From positions 744,001 through 808,000 of the forward strand of contig NZ_CP110973.1 of NCBI RefSeq assembly GCF_026248825.1: a stretch of DNA of 64,000 nt. Direction: 5' to 3'. Every line of letters starts with the position of its first letter. Position 1 is the first letter of the stretch. Positions 32,417 through 40,808 of the stretch are shown one piece after another. The stretch comes from Larkinella insperata. Lineage in GTDB: Bacteria > Bacteroidota > Bacteroidia > Cytophagales > Spirosomataceae. The notes under the pieces are model-generated. The model saw nothing but the letters and a program-made list of their open reading frames with translations, was not told where the DNA came from and did not search any database. The position numbers and the translations under genes are program-made.

Positions 32417-33453
32417 TGCGTAAGGCTGTTATCGAAATCCACCATAATTTTGGTAATCGGTCCCGGATTCTTCGACCATTCGGCCAGAGCCTCCCCGGCT
32501 TCGTCCAGCGAAACGACCCGGCTCACCACCGCATCAACCGGAAACCGGCCGGACTCCAGGTAGCTGATTACATCCGGAAAATCGCCCAGGCAGTTGCGCG
32601 ATCCCAGAATCTCGATTTCCTTCCGGACAAACGTACCGGTGCTGTAATCCACCGGTTTTTTGGCGTAACCGATGTAAACCACCCGCCCGGTATAGGCCAC
32701 TTCGTCCACGGCCGCGCGGTAGGTCGCCGGATTTCCCACGGCTTCGATGATCACATCCGGACCGTCGCCATCGGTGATTTCCATGAGGGCATCATGCAGG
32801 TCAACGTTTGTCGTGTTAATGGTGTGGGCCGCGCCCGCCAGTTTGGCAATCCGCATTTTGGCGTCGTCAATATCAACCGCGATCACTTCGGCGCCCCGAT
32901 TGACGGAAGCGGCAATGGCCCCCATCCCAACAATGCCGCAGCCAATTACGGCCACCTTTTCGCCGGCTGCCACCCGCCCCCGCGCAGCCGCGTGAAAGCC
33001 GACGGTCAGCGGTTCGACCAGCGCCAGTTCCCGCGTCGATAGCTGCGATGAAGCATGGAGCTTTTGCCAGGGCACGGCCATAAAACGGGTCATCGCACCC
33101 GGACGCCGGACGCCCATCGTCTTGTTGTCCTGGCAGGCATTCGGGCGGCCTTTCCGGCACGAAACGCAGTGCCCGCAGTTCAGGTACGGATTCAGGGTGA
33201 CCCTGGTACCCGGCCGGAATTCTTCCGGTACCTGATCACCGACTTCCCGGATGGTTGCCCCCACTTCGTGGCCCAGCACATTCGGATATTCCTGCAATTC
33301 AAACAACCCGCGGAAACCGTTCAGATCGCCCCCGCAGAAGCCAACCATGTTGATTTCCAGCAAAGCTTCGTCGGGTTTCGGCGACGGTATATCAATCTCG
33401 CGAACCTCGGTTTTACCGGGTTCGACCAGCACCAGCGCGCGTTGTTTAGTCAT
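32413..33453 (-). CDS. Zinc-dependent alcohol dehydrogenase (MDR family)
   Basis: The 346-residue medium-chain dehydrogenase has catalytic Zn ligands Cys40 (GFCGGDL) and His62-Glu63 (GHEVG). The structural Zn site is Cys93, Cys96, Cys99 and Cys107 (CGHCVSCRKGRPNAC). The NAD site is VAVIGCGIVGMGAIA, with an acidic residue after the next strand (VIAVDIDDAK), which favours NAD+. MDRs of this type oxidise hexonates or polyols such as L-galactonate and L-threonine. It overlaps both neighbours by 4 bp within the four-gene unit. Confidence 0.9.
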   Translation of the reverse strand: MTKQRALVLVEPGKTEVREIDIPSPKPDEALLEINMVGFCGGDLNGFRGLFELQEYPNVLGHEVGATIREVGDQVPEEFRPGTRVTLNPYLNCGHCVSCRKGRPNACQDNKTMGVRRPGAMTRFMAVPWQKLHASSQLSTRELALVEPLTVGFHAAARGRVAAGEKVAVIGCGIVGMGAIAASVNRGAEVIAVDIDDAKMRIAKLAGAAHTINTTNVDLHDALMEITDGDGPDVIIEAVGNPATYRAAVDEVAYTGRVVYIGYAKKPVDYSTGTFVRKEIEILGSRNCLGDFPDVISYLESGRFPVDAVVSRVVSLDEAGEALAEWSKNPGPITKIMVDFDNSLTQ

Positions 33454-34403
33454 GATTGTAAAGTCGGCTTGGGAATGTTGTTTTCCGGTTTTCCTTCAAA
33501 CCACAGTTGATTTTTAACCGGGGCCACGAGCGTTTCAATGCGCTGCAGCAGTTCGTCGGGAATGTGGATATCGAGCGCCCGGACGTTCTGCTCCAGGCGG
33601 TGCTGCTCGGAAATGCCGACGATGGTGGTAGCAATGACGGGATGGCTCACGGCGTATTTCAGGGCGACATCGCTCAGTTCCAACCCGTATTCGCGGCACA
33701 GGGCCAGCAGTTTGGGCTGCGTGTCTTTCACGGCCTGCGGAGAACTCTGCCAGACCGGAATGGGCGCATCCGATAGAATCCGCTGCATCAGCGGGGCCGC
33801 ATTGAGCAGGCCGAATCCTTTCTCCCGGGAAAGCGGCACCAGTTCGTCGTTGATTTCGTCGGCCAGCAGGGTGTAGTGTCCCCACGACAACACCGTATCG
33901 ACCGCTACCTCGCGGGCGACCTTCGCCAGATACCGCACCGGCAGACCCGAAAAACCCACGTAGCGGGCTTTACCCGTCTCCTTGATTTTCAAAGCCGCCG
34001 GAATTGCTTCGTTAAGAACCTGATCATGATCACCGAATTCGATGTCGTGCACCGTGAGCAGATCCACGTAATCGGTTTGCAAACGGTCCAGCGATTCGTC
34101 GATGCTGCGCAGGATGCGGTCATACGAAAAGTCGAACACGCCGTTGCCGTATCGCCCGCATTTGGTAGCCAGATAAACGGAGTCCCGCTTCGTTTTCAGG
34201 GCCTTTCCCAACCGGGTTTCGGCCAGCGTATCACCGTAAAAGGGGGCCACATCAAAAAAATTAATTCCGAGATCAATGGCCGCATGAACGGCTCGTCGGC
34301 CTTCTGCTTCGTCCGTTTCGTCAAAAACATTGCCCAGGGGCGAAGCTCCGAAACTCAGGAGCGAAACGTTCAGGTCTGTTTTTCCTAACTTGCGATACTC
34401 CAT
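33450..34403 (-). CDS. Aldo/keto reductase (L-galactose/L-fucose dehydrogenase-like)
   Basis: The 317-residue NAD(P)-dependent AKR carries the catalytic tetrad Asp51, Tyr56 (DVAPFYGD), Lys81 (YLATKCGR) and His119 (DLLTVHDIE). Long-range similarity (GASPLGNVF, SYDRILRSIDESLDRLQTDY) is to L-galactose or L-fucose dehydrogenases that make a sugar 1,5-lactone. It is the first gene of the unit, followed by an MDR dehydrogenase, a sugar isomerase and a mutarotase with 4-bp overlaps. The lactonase and dehydratase of a full oxidative L-fucose path are not here. Confidence 0.9.
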   Translation of the reverse strand: MEYRKLGKTDLNVSLLSFGASPLGNVFDETDEAEGRRAVHAAIDLGINFFDVAPFYGDTLAETRLGKALKTKRDSVYLATKCGRYGNGVFDFSYDRILRSIDESLDRLQTDYVDLLTVHDIEFGDHDQVLNEAIPAALKIKETGKARYVGFSGLPVRYLAKVAREVAVDTVLSWGHYTLLADEINDELVPLSREKGFGLLNAAPLMQRILSDAPIPVWQSSPQAVKDTQPKLLALCREYGLELSDVALKYAVSHPVIATTIVGISEQHRLEQNVRALDIHIPDELLQRIETLVAPVKNQLWFEGKPENNIPKPTLQS

Positions 34404-34546
34404 TAGCTGCTTATCAAAATCAAAACCGGGGTTCGAGCGTAGGTTCAGAAATCCATCCGGCTGACCCTAGTAAGTTTGTTTCCCCTTTTTTCTACTACCG
34501 TTTTCCATAAATACTCCGGGCAATCAGCCAGATTGCGGAATTGAAA

Positions 34547-34577
34547 TTTGCCACTGTCAGCAAGTTCTTTATATTTG
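34547..34577 (+). promoter_or_regulatory. Consensus promoter of a small unknown gene
   Basis: TTTG (34547-34550) and TATATTTG (34570-34577) are exactly 19 nt apart and match both boxes of the Bacteroidota housekeeping promoter. Transcription should start near 34584, about 54 nt before the ATG at 34638. It is the cleanest promoter in the window. Confidence 0.8.
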
Positions 34578-34637
34578 CACAAGCAATAAAAATACTATTC
34601 CGCAGCGCAAGCGAGGTGTTTCCTACTTAACTTGACC

Positions 34638-34886
34638 ATGACAAACTTCTTCCAAAAGCCGAAAGAAACCGTTGTAACGGGGGCTTTCAAAAGCCAGACT
34701 ACCATATTCTCCATCACACCAACAACCCGGTTTGAGCGGAGGTGCCATGTCCTGTATGAGTCTTACACCCGCCTGGTGGAAGACGGTGAAAAAATGCTGG
34801 CGGCCGACATCCTGAACATCATGAAATCGGTGCTGGACGAAGAAATTAAATCCCTCCACGCTTCCTGCGTTACCAACCGGGAATAA
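34638..34886 (+). CDS. Small hypothetical protein, 82 residues
   Basis: I do not recognise this family. The product is small and mostly polar: MTNFFQKPKETVVTGAFK, an extended TTIFSITPTTRFERRC segment, then an amphipathic helix with LVEDGEKMLAADILNIMKSV. It contains two Cys and no signal peptide. ATG 34638 is used; an upstream in-frame TTG at 34632 adds only two residues. It is a monocistronic gene with a consensus promoter and stops 18 bp before the convergent nitronate monooxygenase-like gene, so it is likely well expressed. Confidence 0.75.
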   Translation: MTNFFQKPKETVVTGAFKSQTTIFSITPTTRFERRCHVLYESYTRLVEDGEKMLAADILNIMKSVLDEEIKSLHASCVTNRE

Positions 34887-34903
34887 ACCCCTGGCCAACA
34901 CCC

Positions 34904-35986
34904 CTACCCCAGCGACCGGTAAGCCGCCAGTTTTCCGAGGGCTTCTTCGGCCAGCAACCGGGTCAAGTCACCAGCAGGAAGTTCGCGCCCTAACCGCGCA
35001 GCCTGCCCCGACCACAAAGACGTAAAATCGGACGATCCGGTCGGTTCGGCTTTAGACCGCAGGGGAGCCAGCGCACCGCCCGCCAAGGGAAATGCCGGTG
35101 CCGCGTCGGAAAGAGGGCCTACCTCGCCAACGAGCCGGTTTACAATGCCGCGCGCGGGGCGGCCGGTGAACACATTGGTAATGGCAGTGCTGGTGTCGGT
35201 CGCGCTTCGCAGGGCCGACCGGTAGAGTGGTGAAATTTCGGCTTCCGGGCAAAACAGATAAGCCGTACCGAGCTGAACGGCCGACGCCCCGAGCGCAAAG
35301 GCGGCCACAATACCGCGCGCATCGGCTATCCCACCGGCCGCAATAACCGGCAATTTAACGGCATCAGCCACTTGCGGCACCAGCGCCATCGTTCCGACCT
35401 GCGTGGCCACCGCTTCGCTCCGGAACATCCCGCGATGCCCACCCGCTTCGGACCCCTGGGCAATGATCGCGTCGCAGCCGTGGTCTTCAAGCCAAACGGC
35501 CTCCTCCACGGTGGTTGCCGACGACAGCACCCGGGCCCCACTGGCCTTCACCCGCGTCAGCAGGTGCGGCTCCGGCAGACCAAAGTGAAAACTGACCACT
35601 TCGGGCCGGAGTTCTTCGACCAGTTCGCACAGCGCACCGTCGAAGGGCGCACGGTTGGAAGCGGGAATCGGTGCCTGGGGATCAATCTCAAGTTCCCGGT
35701 AGTAGCGTTCCAGCCGCTTTCGCCAGCGGGTTTCCCGGTCCGGGTCGGCGGGGGGTGTCTGATGACAGAAGAAATTGAGGTTGACCGGCTTATCGGTATG
35801 CTGCCGTATGGTAGTATACTCCTTCCGGATTTGCTCCCCGCTGAGCAGGGCGCAGGGCAGCGAACCCAGCCCACCCGCTTCGGCAACGGCTATCACCATT
35901 CTGGATAAAACCGATCCGGCCATCGGCGCCTGAATAATTGGCAGCTCAATACCCAGCAATTCCTGAATCCGCTTATCTAGCCACAT
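34904..35986 (-). CDS. Nitronate monooxygenase (2-nitropropane dioxygenase family)
   Basis: The 360-residue FMN-dependent TIM-barrel enzyme is typical of class I/II NMO proteins. Motifs: ELPIIQAPMAGSVLSRMVIA, CDAIIAQGSEAGGHRGMF (flavin phosphate site with His), VIAAGGIADARG and ASAVQLGTAYLFCPEAE. These enzymes oxidise toxic propionate 3-nitronate. ATG 35986 is the start, because the family N-terminus (LDKRIQELLGIELPIIQAP) begins there. A further 26-codon extension would be encoded by a hairpin region. Confidence 0.92.
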   Translation of the reverse strand: MWLDKRIQELLGIELPIIQAPMAGSVLSRMVIAVAEAGGLGSLPCALLSGEQIRKEYTTIRQHTDKPVNLNFFCHQTPPADPDRETRWRKRLERYYRELEIDPQAPIPASNRAPFDGALCELVEELRPEVVSFHFGLPEPHLLTRVKASGARVLSSATTVEEAVWLEDHGCDAIIAQGSEAGGHRGMFRSEAVATQVGTMALVPQVADAVKLPVIAAGGIADARGIVAAFALGASAVQLGTAYLFCPEAEISPLYRSALRSATDTSTAITNVFTGRPARGIVNRLVGEVGPLSDAAPAFPLAGGALAPLRSKAEPTGSSDFTSLWSGQAARLGRELPAGDLTRLLAEEALGKLAAYRSLG

Positions 35987-36023
35987 GGTTTGCGCAGATT
36001 TAAGTGAACACGTTAGTCCGCCG

Positions 36024-36053
36024 GGGCCAAACCGACGGCTGCCGGTTTGGCCC
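36024..36053 (-). terminator. Hairpin after the tetR gene
   Basis: Perfect 11-bp arms GGGCCAAACCG / CGGTTTGGCCC lie between the tetR stop (36096) and the next gene's start (35986). It may end the tetR transcript, although no T-run follows on the reverse strand. Confidence 0.55.
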
Positions 36054-36095
36054 GATTGTATCACCGTGTTAAGTTTTAAAAGTACGTATCCGCTC

Positions 36096-36800
36096 TTAGA
36101 AATTTTCGGTATCCAGCGACGAAAACAGCAGATGGCGCAAAAAGCTCAACAAACGCTCGTCGTTTCCGGCTGGCTGTTCCGTGTCGGTCCCTAAATCGGT
36201 TAATGAAGGCAGATATTGCATAAAAAAAGCCTGATAATGAGCCGTTTCGATAAGCGAGCTGGCCCGCGACTGGGCGTAGGGATAATTTGGGCAGTATTCG
36301 TGAATAATCCCGGCGATGCGTCCGCAGAGGTCTTTATAGGGCTTGAAAAGCTGCTCCTTGTTGTCTTCCGTAACGTGATGAGTCAGATAAGCTTTACTCG
36401 ATTCCTGAATGACGATACTGTACAGCGCCTTGATGTCGATGGCGTCGGGTGAAGTCTCCAACTCGGTGTAATCCTTCAGCAACAAAAGCCGCAGGACGCG
36501 TTCCAGCTTTTCGCGCGCATCCCTCAGGTTGTTTGTCTGAAACAGGACCTGGTATTCCAGCCACTGCCAGTACCAGGCCACCAAATAAACCAGCAGCCGG
36601 TGCTTGTTTTCAAAATACCGGTAAATGCTGGCTTCGGTCGTGCCGATTCGTTCGGCCAGTTTGCGGAACGTCATGTCTTCAAAACCGATGTCCGCAATGA
36701 GACGAATACTTTGCCTGATGATCCGACGGCCTAGTTCTGAACTTTCCGGATCGCGGAGAAAGAGCTTTTCATTCATCCGGACCCGAACCGTGTATTCCAT
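36096..36800 (-). CDS. TetR family transcriptional regulator
   Basis: The 234-residue repressor has an N-terminal TetR HTH at about residues 28-72: MTFRKLAERIGTTEASIYRYFENKHRLLVY contains the helix-turn-helix, the rest being the ligand domain. It is divergent from the exporter operon with 118 bp between start codons. This arrangement is the classic layout for control of a drug or metabolite efflux operon. A 15-bp palindrome at 36883-36897 is the likely operator. The C-terminal domain gives no hint of the ligand. Confidence 0.92.
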   Translation of the reverse strand: MEYTVRVRMNEKLFLRDPESSELGRRIIRQSIRLIADIGFEDMTFRKLAERIGTTEASIYRYFENKHRLLVYLVAWYWQWLEYQVLFQTNNLRDAREKLERVLRLLLLKDYTELETSPDAIDIKALYSIVIQESSKAYLTHHVTEDNKEQLFKPYKDLCGRIAGIIHEYCPNYPYAQSRASSLIETAHYQAFFMQYLPSLTDLGTDTEQPAGNDERLLSFLRHLLFSSLDTENF

Positions 36801-36867
36801 TTTTAGTCTTCTTTGTGTTTCAGGGGAAAATATTTTTACAAAGAAACAAACTTTCAGATATAAAAGT

Positions 36868-36875
36868 TATGTTTG
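36868..36875 (+). promoter_or_regulatory. -7 box of the exporter operon
   Basis: TATGTTTG fits TAnnTTTG. Transcription would start near 36882, at the edge of the palindrome at 36883-36897. A TTTG -33 box is not evident. Confidence 0.5.
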
Positions 36876-36882
36876 CAAGAAA

Positions 36883-36897
36883 GATAGTATTACTATC
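36883..36897 (+). promoter_or_regulatory. Probable TetR operator, 15-bp palindrome
   Basis: GATAGTA-T-TACTATC is a perfect inverted repeat with 7-bp arms and a single central base. It lies 21 bp before the exporter ATG (36919) and just past the predicted transcription start, in the shared intergenic region. TetR-family operators commonly have this length and symmetry. Confidence 0.6.
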
Positions 36898-36918
36898 AAT
36901 GAAGAAAGCAATTAAATC

Positions 36919-37920
36919 ATGGCCACCGATAATCAGAAACAACTTCCTCCCTCACCCCTCCGCCGGTTACTGCGTCTGCTGGGAACCGAAAAAAAAGATA
37001 TTGGCTACATTTATTTATACGCCATCGTAACGGGCTTAATCAGTCTCTCACTGCCTTTGGGTATCCAGGCGGTATTTAACCTCGTATCCAGCGGGTTGGT
37101 CTTCAGTTCGGTGTACGTTCTGATTGGTCTGGTTGTGCTGGGGGTCATCGTGGCTGGTTTTCTGATGGTCGCTCAGATGACGCTGGTTGAGATCATGCAG
37201 CAGCGAATTTTTGCGAAAGCGGCTTTTGAGTACACCTACCGGCTGCCCCGGATCAAGCCCGAAGCTTTTTCGGGCTATCACCCCCCGGAGCTGATGAACC
37301 GTTTTTTCGACGTACTGACGGTTCAGAAGGGATTACCCAAACTACTAATTGACCTGACTGCAGCTTCCATGCAGATTCTGTTTGGCATCATTCTGCTGTC
37401 GTTTTACCACCCTGTCTTTCTGGTATTTGGTCTGTTTACCCTGATCACCATCGTCGGTATCTGCTGGATTTACGGCTCTCAGGGGATTCAAACCAGCCTT
37501 AGCGAGTCGAAATACAAATACCGGGTTGTGGGCTTTCTGGAAGAATATGCGCAGGATATTTCCCGTTTCCGCCAGCAGAAATCCAGTGAGCCCATTGACC
37601 GGATGGACGAACTGGTTGCCGGGTACGTTTCCTACCGCAACGCCCACTTCCAGGTGTTGAAGCGGTTTTTCTACAGCGCCATCGGGTTCAAGACCATCAC
37701 AACCGGCGGTTTGCTCATCCTGGGTACTTCACTGGTGGTAGCCCGCCAGATGACGCTCGGCCAGTTTGTGGCGGCTGAACTCATCATCGTATTGATTTCC
37801 GGTTCGGTCGAGAAACTGATTTCGGGGATCGATACAGTATTCGACATGCTGACGGCTGTTGAGAAGATTGCCAACGTAACTGATTTACCCCTGGAAACCG
37901 AATCCATCGACCATGCTTAA
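36919..37920 (+). CDS. ABC exporter transmembrane domain protein without an ATPase domain
   Basis: The 333-residue membrane protein has about six hydrophobic helices (roughly 28-52, 58-84, 145-160, 165-190, 258-275 and 280-300) and matches the membrane domain of type I secretion ABC exporters. RFFDVLTVQKGLPKLLIDL and KYRVVGFLEEYAQDISRFR correspond to the coupling regions. Normally a nucleotide-binding domain follows after FDMLTAVEKIANV; here the protein stops 17 residues later. There is no Walker A or ABC signature in any frame, since the next gene starts 8 bp before this stop. The gene is not truncated by a frameshift. It heads an operon with HlyD-like and TolC-like genes. Confidence 0.85.
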   Translation: MATDNQKQLPPSPLRRLLRLLGTEKKDIGYIYLYAIVTGLISLSLPLGIQAVFNLVSSGLVFSSVYVLIGLVVLGVIVAGFLMVAQMTLVEIMQQRIFAKAAFEYTYRLPRIKPEAFSGYHPPELMNRFFDVLTVQKGLPKLLIDLTAASMQILFGIILLSFYHPVFLVFGLFTLITIVGICWIYGSQGIQTSLSESKYKYRVVGFLEEYAQDISRFRQQKSSEPIDRMDELVAGYVSYRNAHFQVLKRFFYSAIGFKTITTGGLLILGTSLVVARQMTLGQFVAAELIIVLISGSVEKLISGIDTVFDMLTAVEKIANVTDLPLETESIDHA

Positions 37921-39268
37921 CTTATCCAATCAGCGGGTAGACGAAGCGCTTCTGACGCATTACCCGCTCAAGACCTTACGAACACTGCCGGAGCCCAACA
38001 GCGGTCGTCGACTGGGGCGCTGGCTGATGGCTTTGCTGCTTATCGCCCTGATTACGCTGTTTCTCCCGTGGCGGCAGAACATCAGCGGGGAAGGCAGCGT
38101 AACGGCCCTCACCCCCCGCGACCGCCCCCAGACGATTCAGAACGCCATTGCGGGCCGGATTGAGCGCTGGAAAATTCAGGAGGGACAGTTTGTTAAAAAA
38201 GACGATACACTACTGGTTATCTCCGAGATCAAGGATGAATATTTTGACCCGAATCTGCCCAAGCGACTCGACGAACAGCTCGACGCCAAGCAAGGCAGTC
38301 TGGAAGCCACTGACGCTAAAATTGCCGCCCTGGACGGGCAGATTCAGGCCCTGAAAACCGGCTTGCAGGTCAAACTGGAGTCGGCCCGCAACAAAGTCCG
38401 GCAGTCGGCTTTCAAAGTTGCGAGCGACAGCACGGACCTGTTGGCCGAGCGCAAAAATTACCAGATTGCCCTCGACCGGCTGGATCGTTACGAAAAAGGG
38501 TATAAAAACGGCCTGTTCTCGCTGACGGATCTCGAATCCCGACGCCTGACAGTGCAGCAGGATTACGCCCAGGTCATTGCGCAGGAAAACAAGCTCAACG
38601 TTTCACGGCAGGAACTGGTCAATGCACGGCTTGATTTAAACACCATCCAGGCGGATTACCAGGAAAAACTAGCCAAGGCGCTCTCCGACCGCAGTTCGGC
38701 GGTTTCGTACCGGGCCGAAGCCGATGGCGAGATTTCCAAGATTCAGAATAAAATCAGCAGCGTCGACGTACGCCGGGGCTTATACGTTGTGCGCGCTCCA
38801 CAGGATGGCTTCGTGGTTCGATCGTATAAATTCGGGATTGGCGAAACCATCAAGGAGGGGGAATCCATCGCCATTCTCCAACCCGCTCAACCCGCCATTG
38901 CGGTTGAACTCTACGTCCGGGCCATGGATGTACCGCTGATCCAACGGGGGCGGCATGTACGGCTCCAGTTCGATGGCTGGCCGGCCATCCAGTTTTCGGG
39001 CTGGCCATCGGTGGCGGTGGGGACGTTCGGGGGTGAGGTTGCCGTGATCGACGCCGTGAGCAGTATGAACGGTAAATACCGGTTGCTGGTCAAACCCCAG
39101 ACCCTGAAAGGTGATCAGAACTGGCCCCAGCAGTTGCGGGTCGGGTCAGGCGTCTACGGATGGGTCATGCTCGATGATGTACCAATCTGGTACGAAATCT
39201 GGCGTCAGTTGAACGGTTTCCCGCCTAATTTGCAGGAGGAACCCAAAGATGTTGAAGAGAAAAAATGA
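37913..39268 (+). CDS. HlyD/EmrA-type periplasmic adaptor (membrane fusion protein)
   Basis: The 451-residue adaptor links an inner-membrane exporter to an outer-membrane channel. It has one membrane anchor (about 37-53), a lipoyl-like segment (NAIAGRIERWKIQEGQFVKKDDTLLVI), a long coiled coil (about 105-285) and the second half of the lipoyl fold (VVRAPQDGFVVRSYKFGIGETI). The C-terminus ends in an unusual YEIWRQLNGFPPNL tail. It overlaps the exporter gene by 8 bp and the TolC-type gene by 4 bp. Confidence 0.9.
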   Translation: MLNLSNQRVDEALLTHYPLKTLRTLPEPNSGRRLGRWLMALLLIALITLFLPWRQNISGEGSVTALTPRDRPQTIQNAIAGRIERWKIQEGQFVKKDDTLLVISEIKDEYFDPNLPKRLDEQLDAKQGSLEATDAKIAALDGQIQALKTGLQVKLESARNKVRQSAFKVASDSTDLLAERKNYQIALDRLDRYEKGYKNGLFSLTDLESRRLTVQQDYAQVIAQENKLNVSRQELVNARLDLNTIQADYQEKLAKALSDRSSAVSYRAEADGEISKIQNKISSVDVRRGLYVVRAPQDGFVVRSYKFGIGETIKEGESIAILQPAQPAIAVELYVRAMDVPLIQRGRHVRLQFDGWPAIQFSGWPSVAVGTFGGEVAVIDAVSSMNGKYRLLVKPQTLKGDQNWPQQLRVGSGVYGWVMLDDVPIWYEIWRQLNGFPPNLQEEPKDVEEKK

Positions 39269-40743
39269 AAACCATACTCGTTAGTATCTGGCTTTTGCTC
39301 AGTGGCGCCGTTGCCCATCTGGCACTCGGACAAGCAGCCAATACCCAACGCGCCGACACCCTTTCATCGAATGAAAACGTCTTTTCGGCAGCCGACTTTT
39401 ACGAAGTTGTTCTGGAACACCACCCCATCGTCCGGCAGGCGGCCCTGCTGAGCCAGGAAGCCCGGCAGGAGGTTCGTCAAGCACGGGGCGCTTTTGATCC
39501 GAAACTCTTTTCGACCTATGATCGAAAAGAATTCGGTAAAACGCTCTATTACGACAAATGGCTGTCCGGGCTGTCAATTCCGGTTTTGCCGGGTGGGATC
39601 GATGTCAAGATGACTTACGACCGCAACGGGGGGCAGTATCTGAACCCCGAGGAGCGCGTTCCTTCGTCGGGACTGGCTGCCGTGGGCGTGAGTGTGCCGA
39701 TTGGACAGGGATTGCTGATCGACGCCCGGCGGAACGCGTTGCGGCAGGCCGAACAGGCCATTAATCTGGCCGAAGCCGACCGGTTGAAGTTAATCAACAA
39801 AACGCTGTTTGATGCCGCCAAGACCTACTGGGACTGGTACCAGACCTACCAGCAGTTCCGGCTCATTCGTCAGGGTTACCAACTGGCCGACACCCGGTTT
39901 CTGGGCATTCGCCAACGGGCTTTGCTGGGCGATGCCGCCCCGATCGACACCACCGAAGCGCTCATTACGGTGCAGGATCGGCTCTTGCAGGTGCAACAGG
40001 CGGAAGTGGATTGGCAGAATGCCCGGCTGCGGCTGACGGCTTTTCTCTGGCGCTCGGATGAACGAGGCACTTCGCTCCCGGTTGATTTACCCCCGCTTGT
40101 GATTCCGCAAACCAATCCCCTGATGGCAATTAACGAGGATCAGTTTCAGAACCTGCTGAGCCGGGCCGCCGAGCAGCATCCAGAACTGTTGAAGCTAAGG
40201 GCCAAAAGGGAACAATTGGTCATTGAAGAACGGTTTCGGCGTTCGTTGCTGCAACCCCAGATCAACCTGAGTGCAAATCTGCTGAGCCGGACGCCTTCGG
40301 CCAACGAAGGGTACGACTGGGCCAGTTATTACGCGTTCCGGGCCGAAAATCACAAAATTGGTGTTGACTTCACCTTCCCGCTCTTTCTGCGGAAAGAACG
40401 CGGGAAGCTCCGGCAGGTTCAGCTGAAATCCCAGCAACTGGCGCTCGAACGGCAGCAAACCGGCCGCGATATTGTCAACGGCGTTCAGGCAGCCTGGAAT
40501 GAGCTGAAAGCGCTGGAAGGGCAACTCACCCTGCAACGGCAAACCGTTACCAACCAGCAGGCGCTTTTGCAGGCTGAGCAGCAAAAATTCGACATGGGGG
40601 AGAGTTCGTTGTTTTTGATCAACAGCCGGGAAACCAAACTGATTGACCTACAAGTAAAACAGGCTGAATTGCAATCAAAATACCAGAAAGCCGTTGCCAA
40701 CCTCTGGTACGCAGCAGGTACAAACACCCGTGCGCTTGACTAA
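39265..40743 (+). CDS. TolC family outer-membrane channel
   Basis: The 492-residue protein has a signal peptide (about 1-23, ending HLALGQ). Tandem TolC repeats of long helices follow: FYEVVLEHHPIVRQAALLSQ, DAAKTYWDWYQTYQQFRLI, RAKREQLVIEERFRRSLLQP and VKQAELQSKYQKAVANLWYA. Between them lie barrel strands (DVKMTYDRNGGQYLNP, KIGVDFTFPLFL). It is the exit duct of the three-gene system and starts at an ATGA overlap with the adaptor gene. The stop codon lies in the loop of a strong hairpin. Confidence 0.93.
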   Translation: MKTILVSIWLLLSGAVAHLALGQAANTQRADTLSSNENVFSAADFYEVVLEHHPIVRQAALLSQEARQEVRQARGAFDPKLFSTYDRKEFGKTLYYDKWLSGLSIPVLPGGIDVKMTYDRNGGQYLNPEERVPSSGLAAVGVSVPIGQGLLIDARRNALRQAEQAINLAEADRLKLINKTLFDAAKTYWDWYQTYQQFRLIRQGYQLADTRFLGIRQRALLGDAAPIDTTEALITVQDRLLQVQQAEVDWQNARLRLTAFLWRSDERGTSLPVDLPPLVIPQTNPLMAINEDQFQNLLSRAAEQHPELLKLRAKREQLVIEERFRRSLLQPQINLSANLLSRTPSANEGYDWASYYAFRAENHKIGVDFTFPLFLRKERGKLRQVQLKSQQLALERQQTGRDIVNGVQAAWNELKALEGQLTLQRQTVTNQQALLQAEQQKFDMGESSLFLINSRETKLIDLQVKQAELQSKYQKAVANLWYAAGTNTRALD

Positions 40744-40758
40744 TCCGGCGCACGGGTG
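40725..40758 (+). terminator. Hairpin around the TolC stop codon
   Basis: Perfect 11-bp arms CACCCGTGCGC / GCGCACGGGTG enclose 12 nt that contain the TAA stop (40741-40743). No T-run follows, so it may act as a terminator by another mechanism or as an mRNA 3' end protector. Confidence 0.55.
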
Positions 40759-40808
40759 CAGCTCCCGCTTCCTTGTACGGTGGAACTGCCAGCCGGTCCC
40801 CTGGGCGC

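Noticed and set aside
36919..37920. Loss of the ATPase domain by frameshift
   Set aside because: The next gene starts 8 bp before the stop and is intact, so there is no room for a remnant of an ATPase domain.
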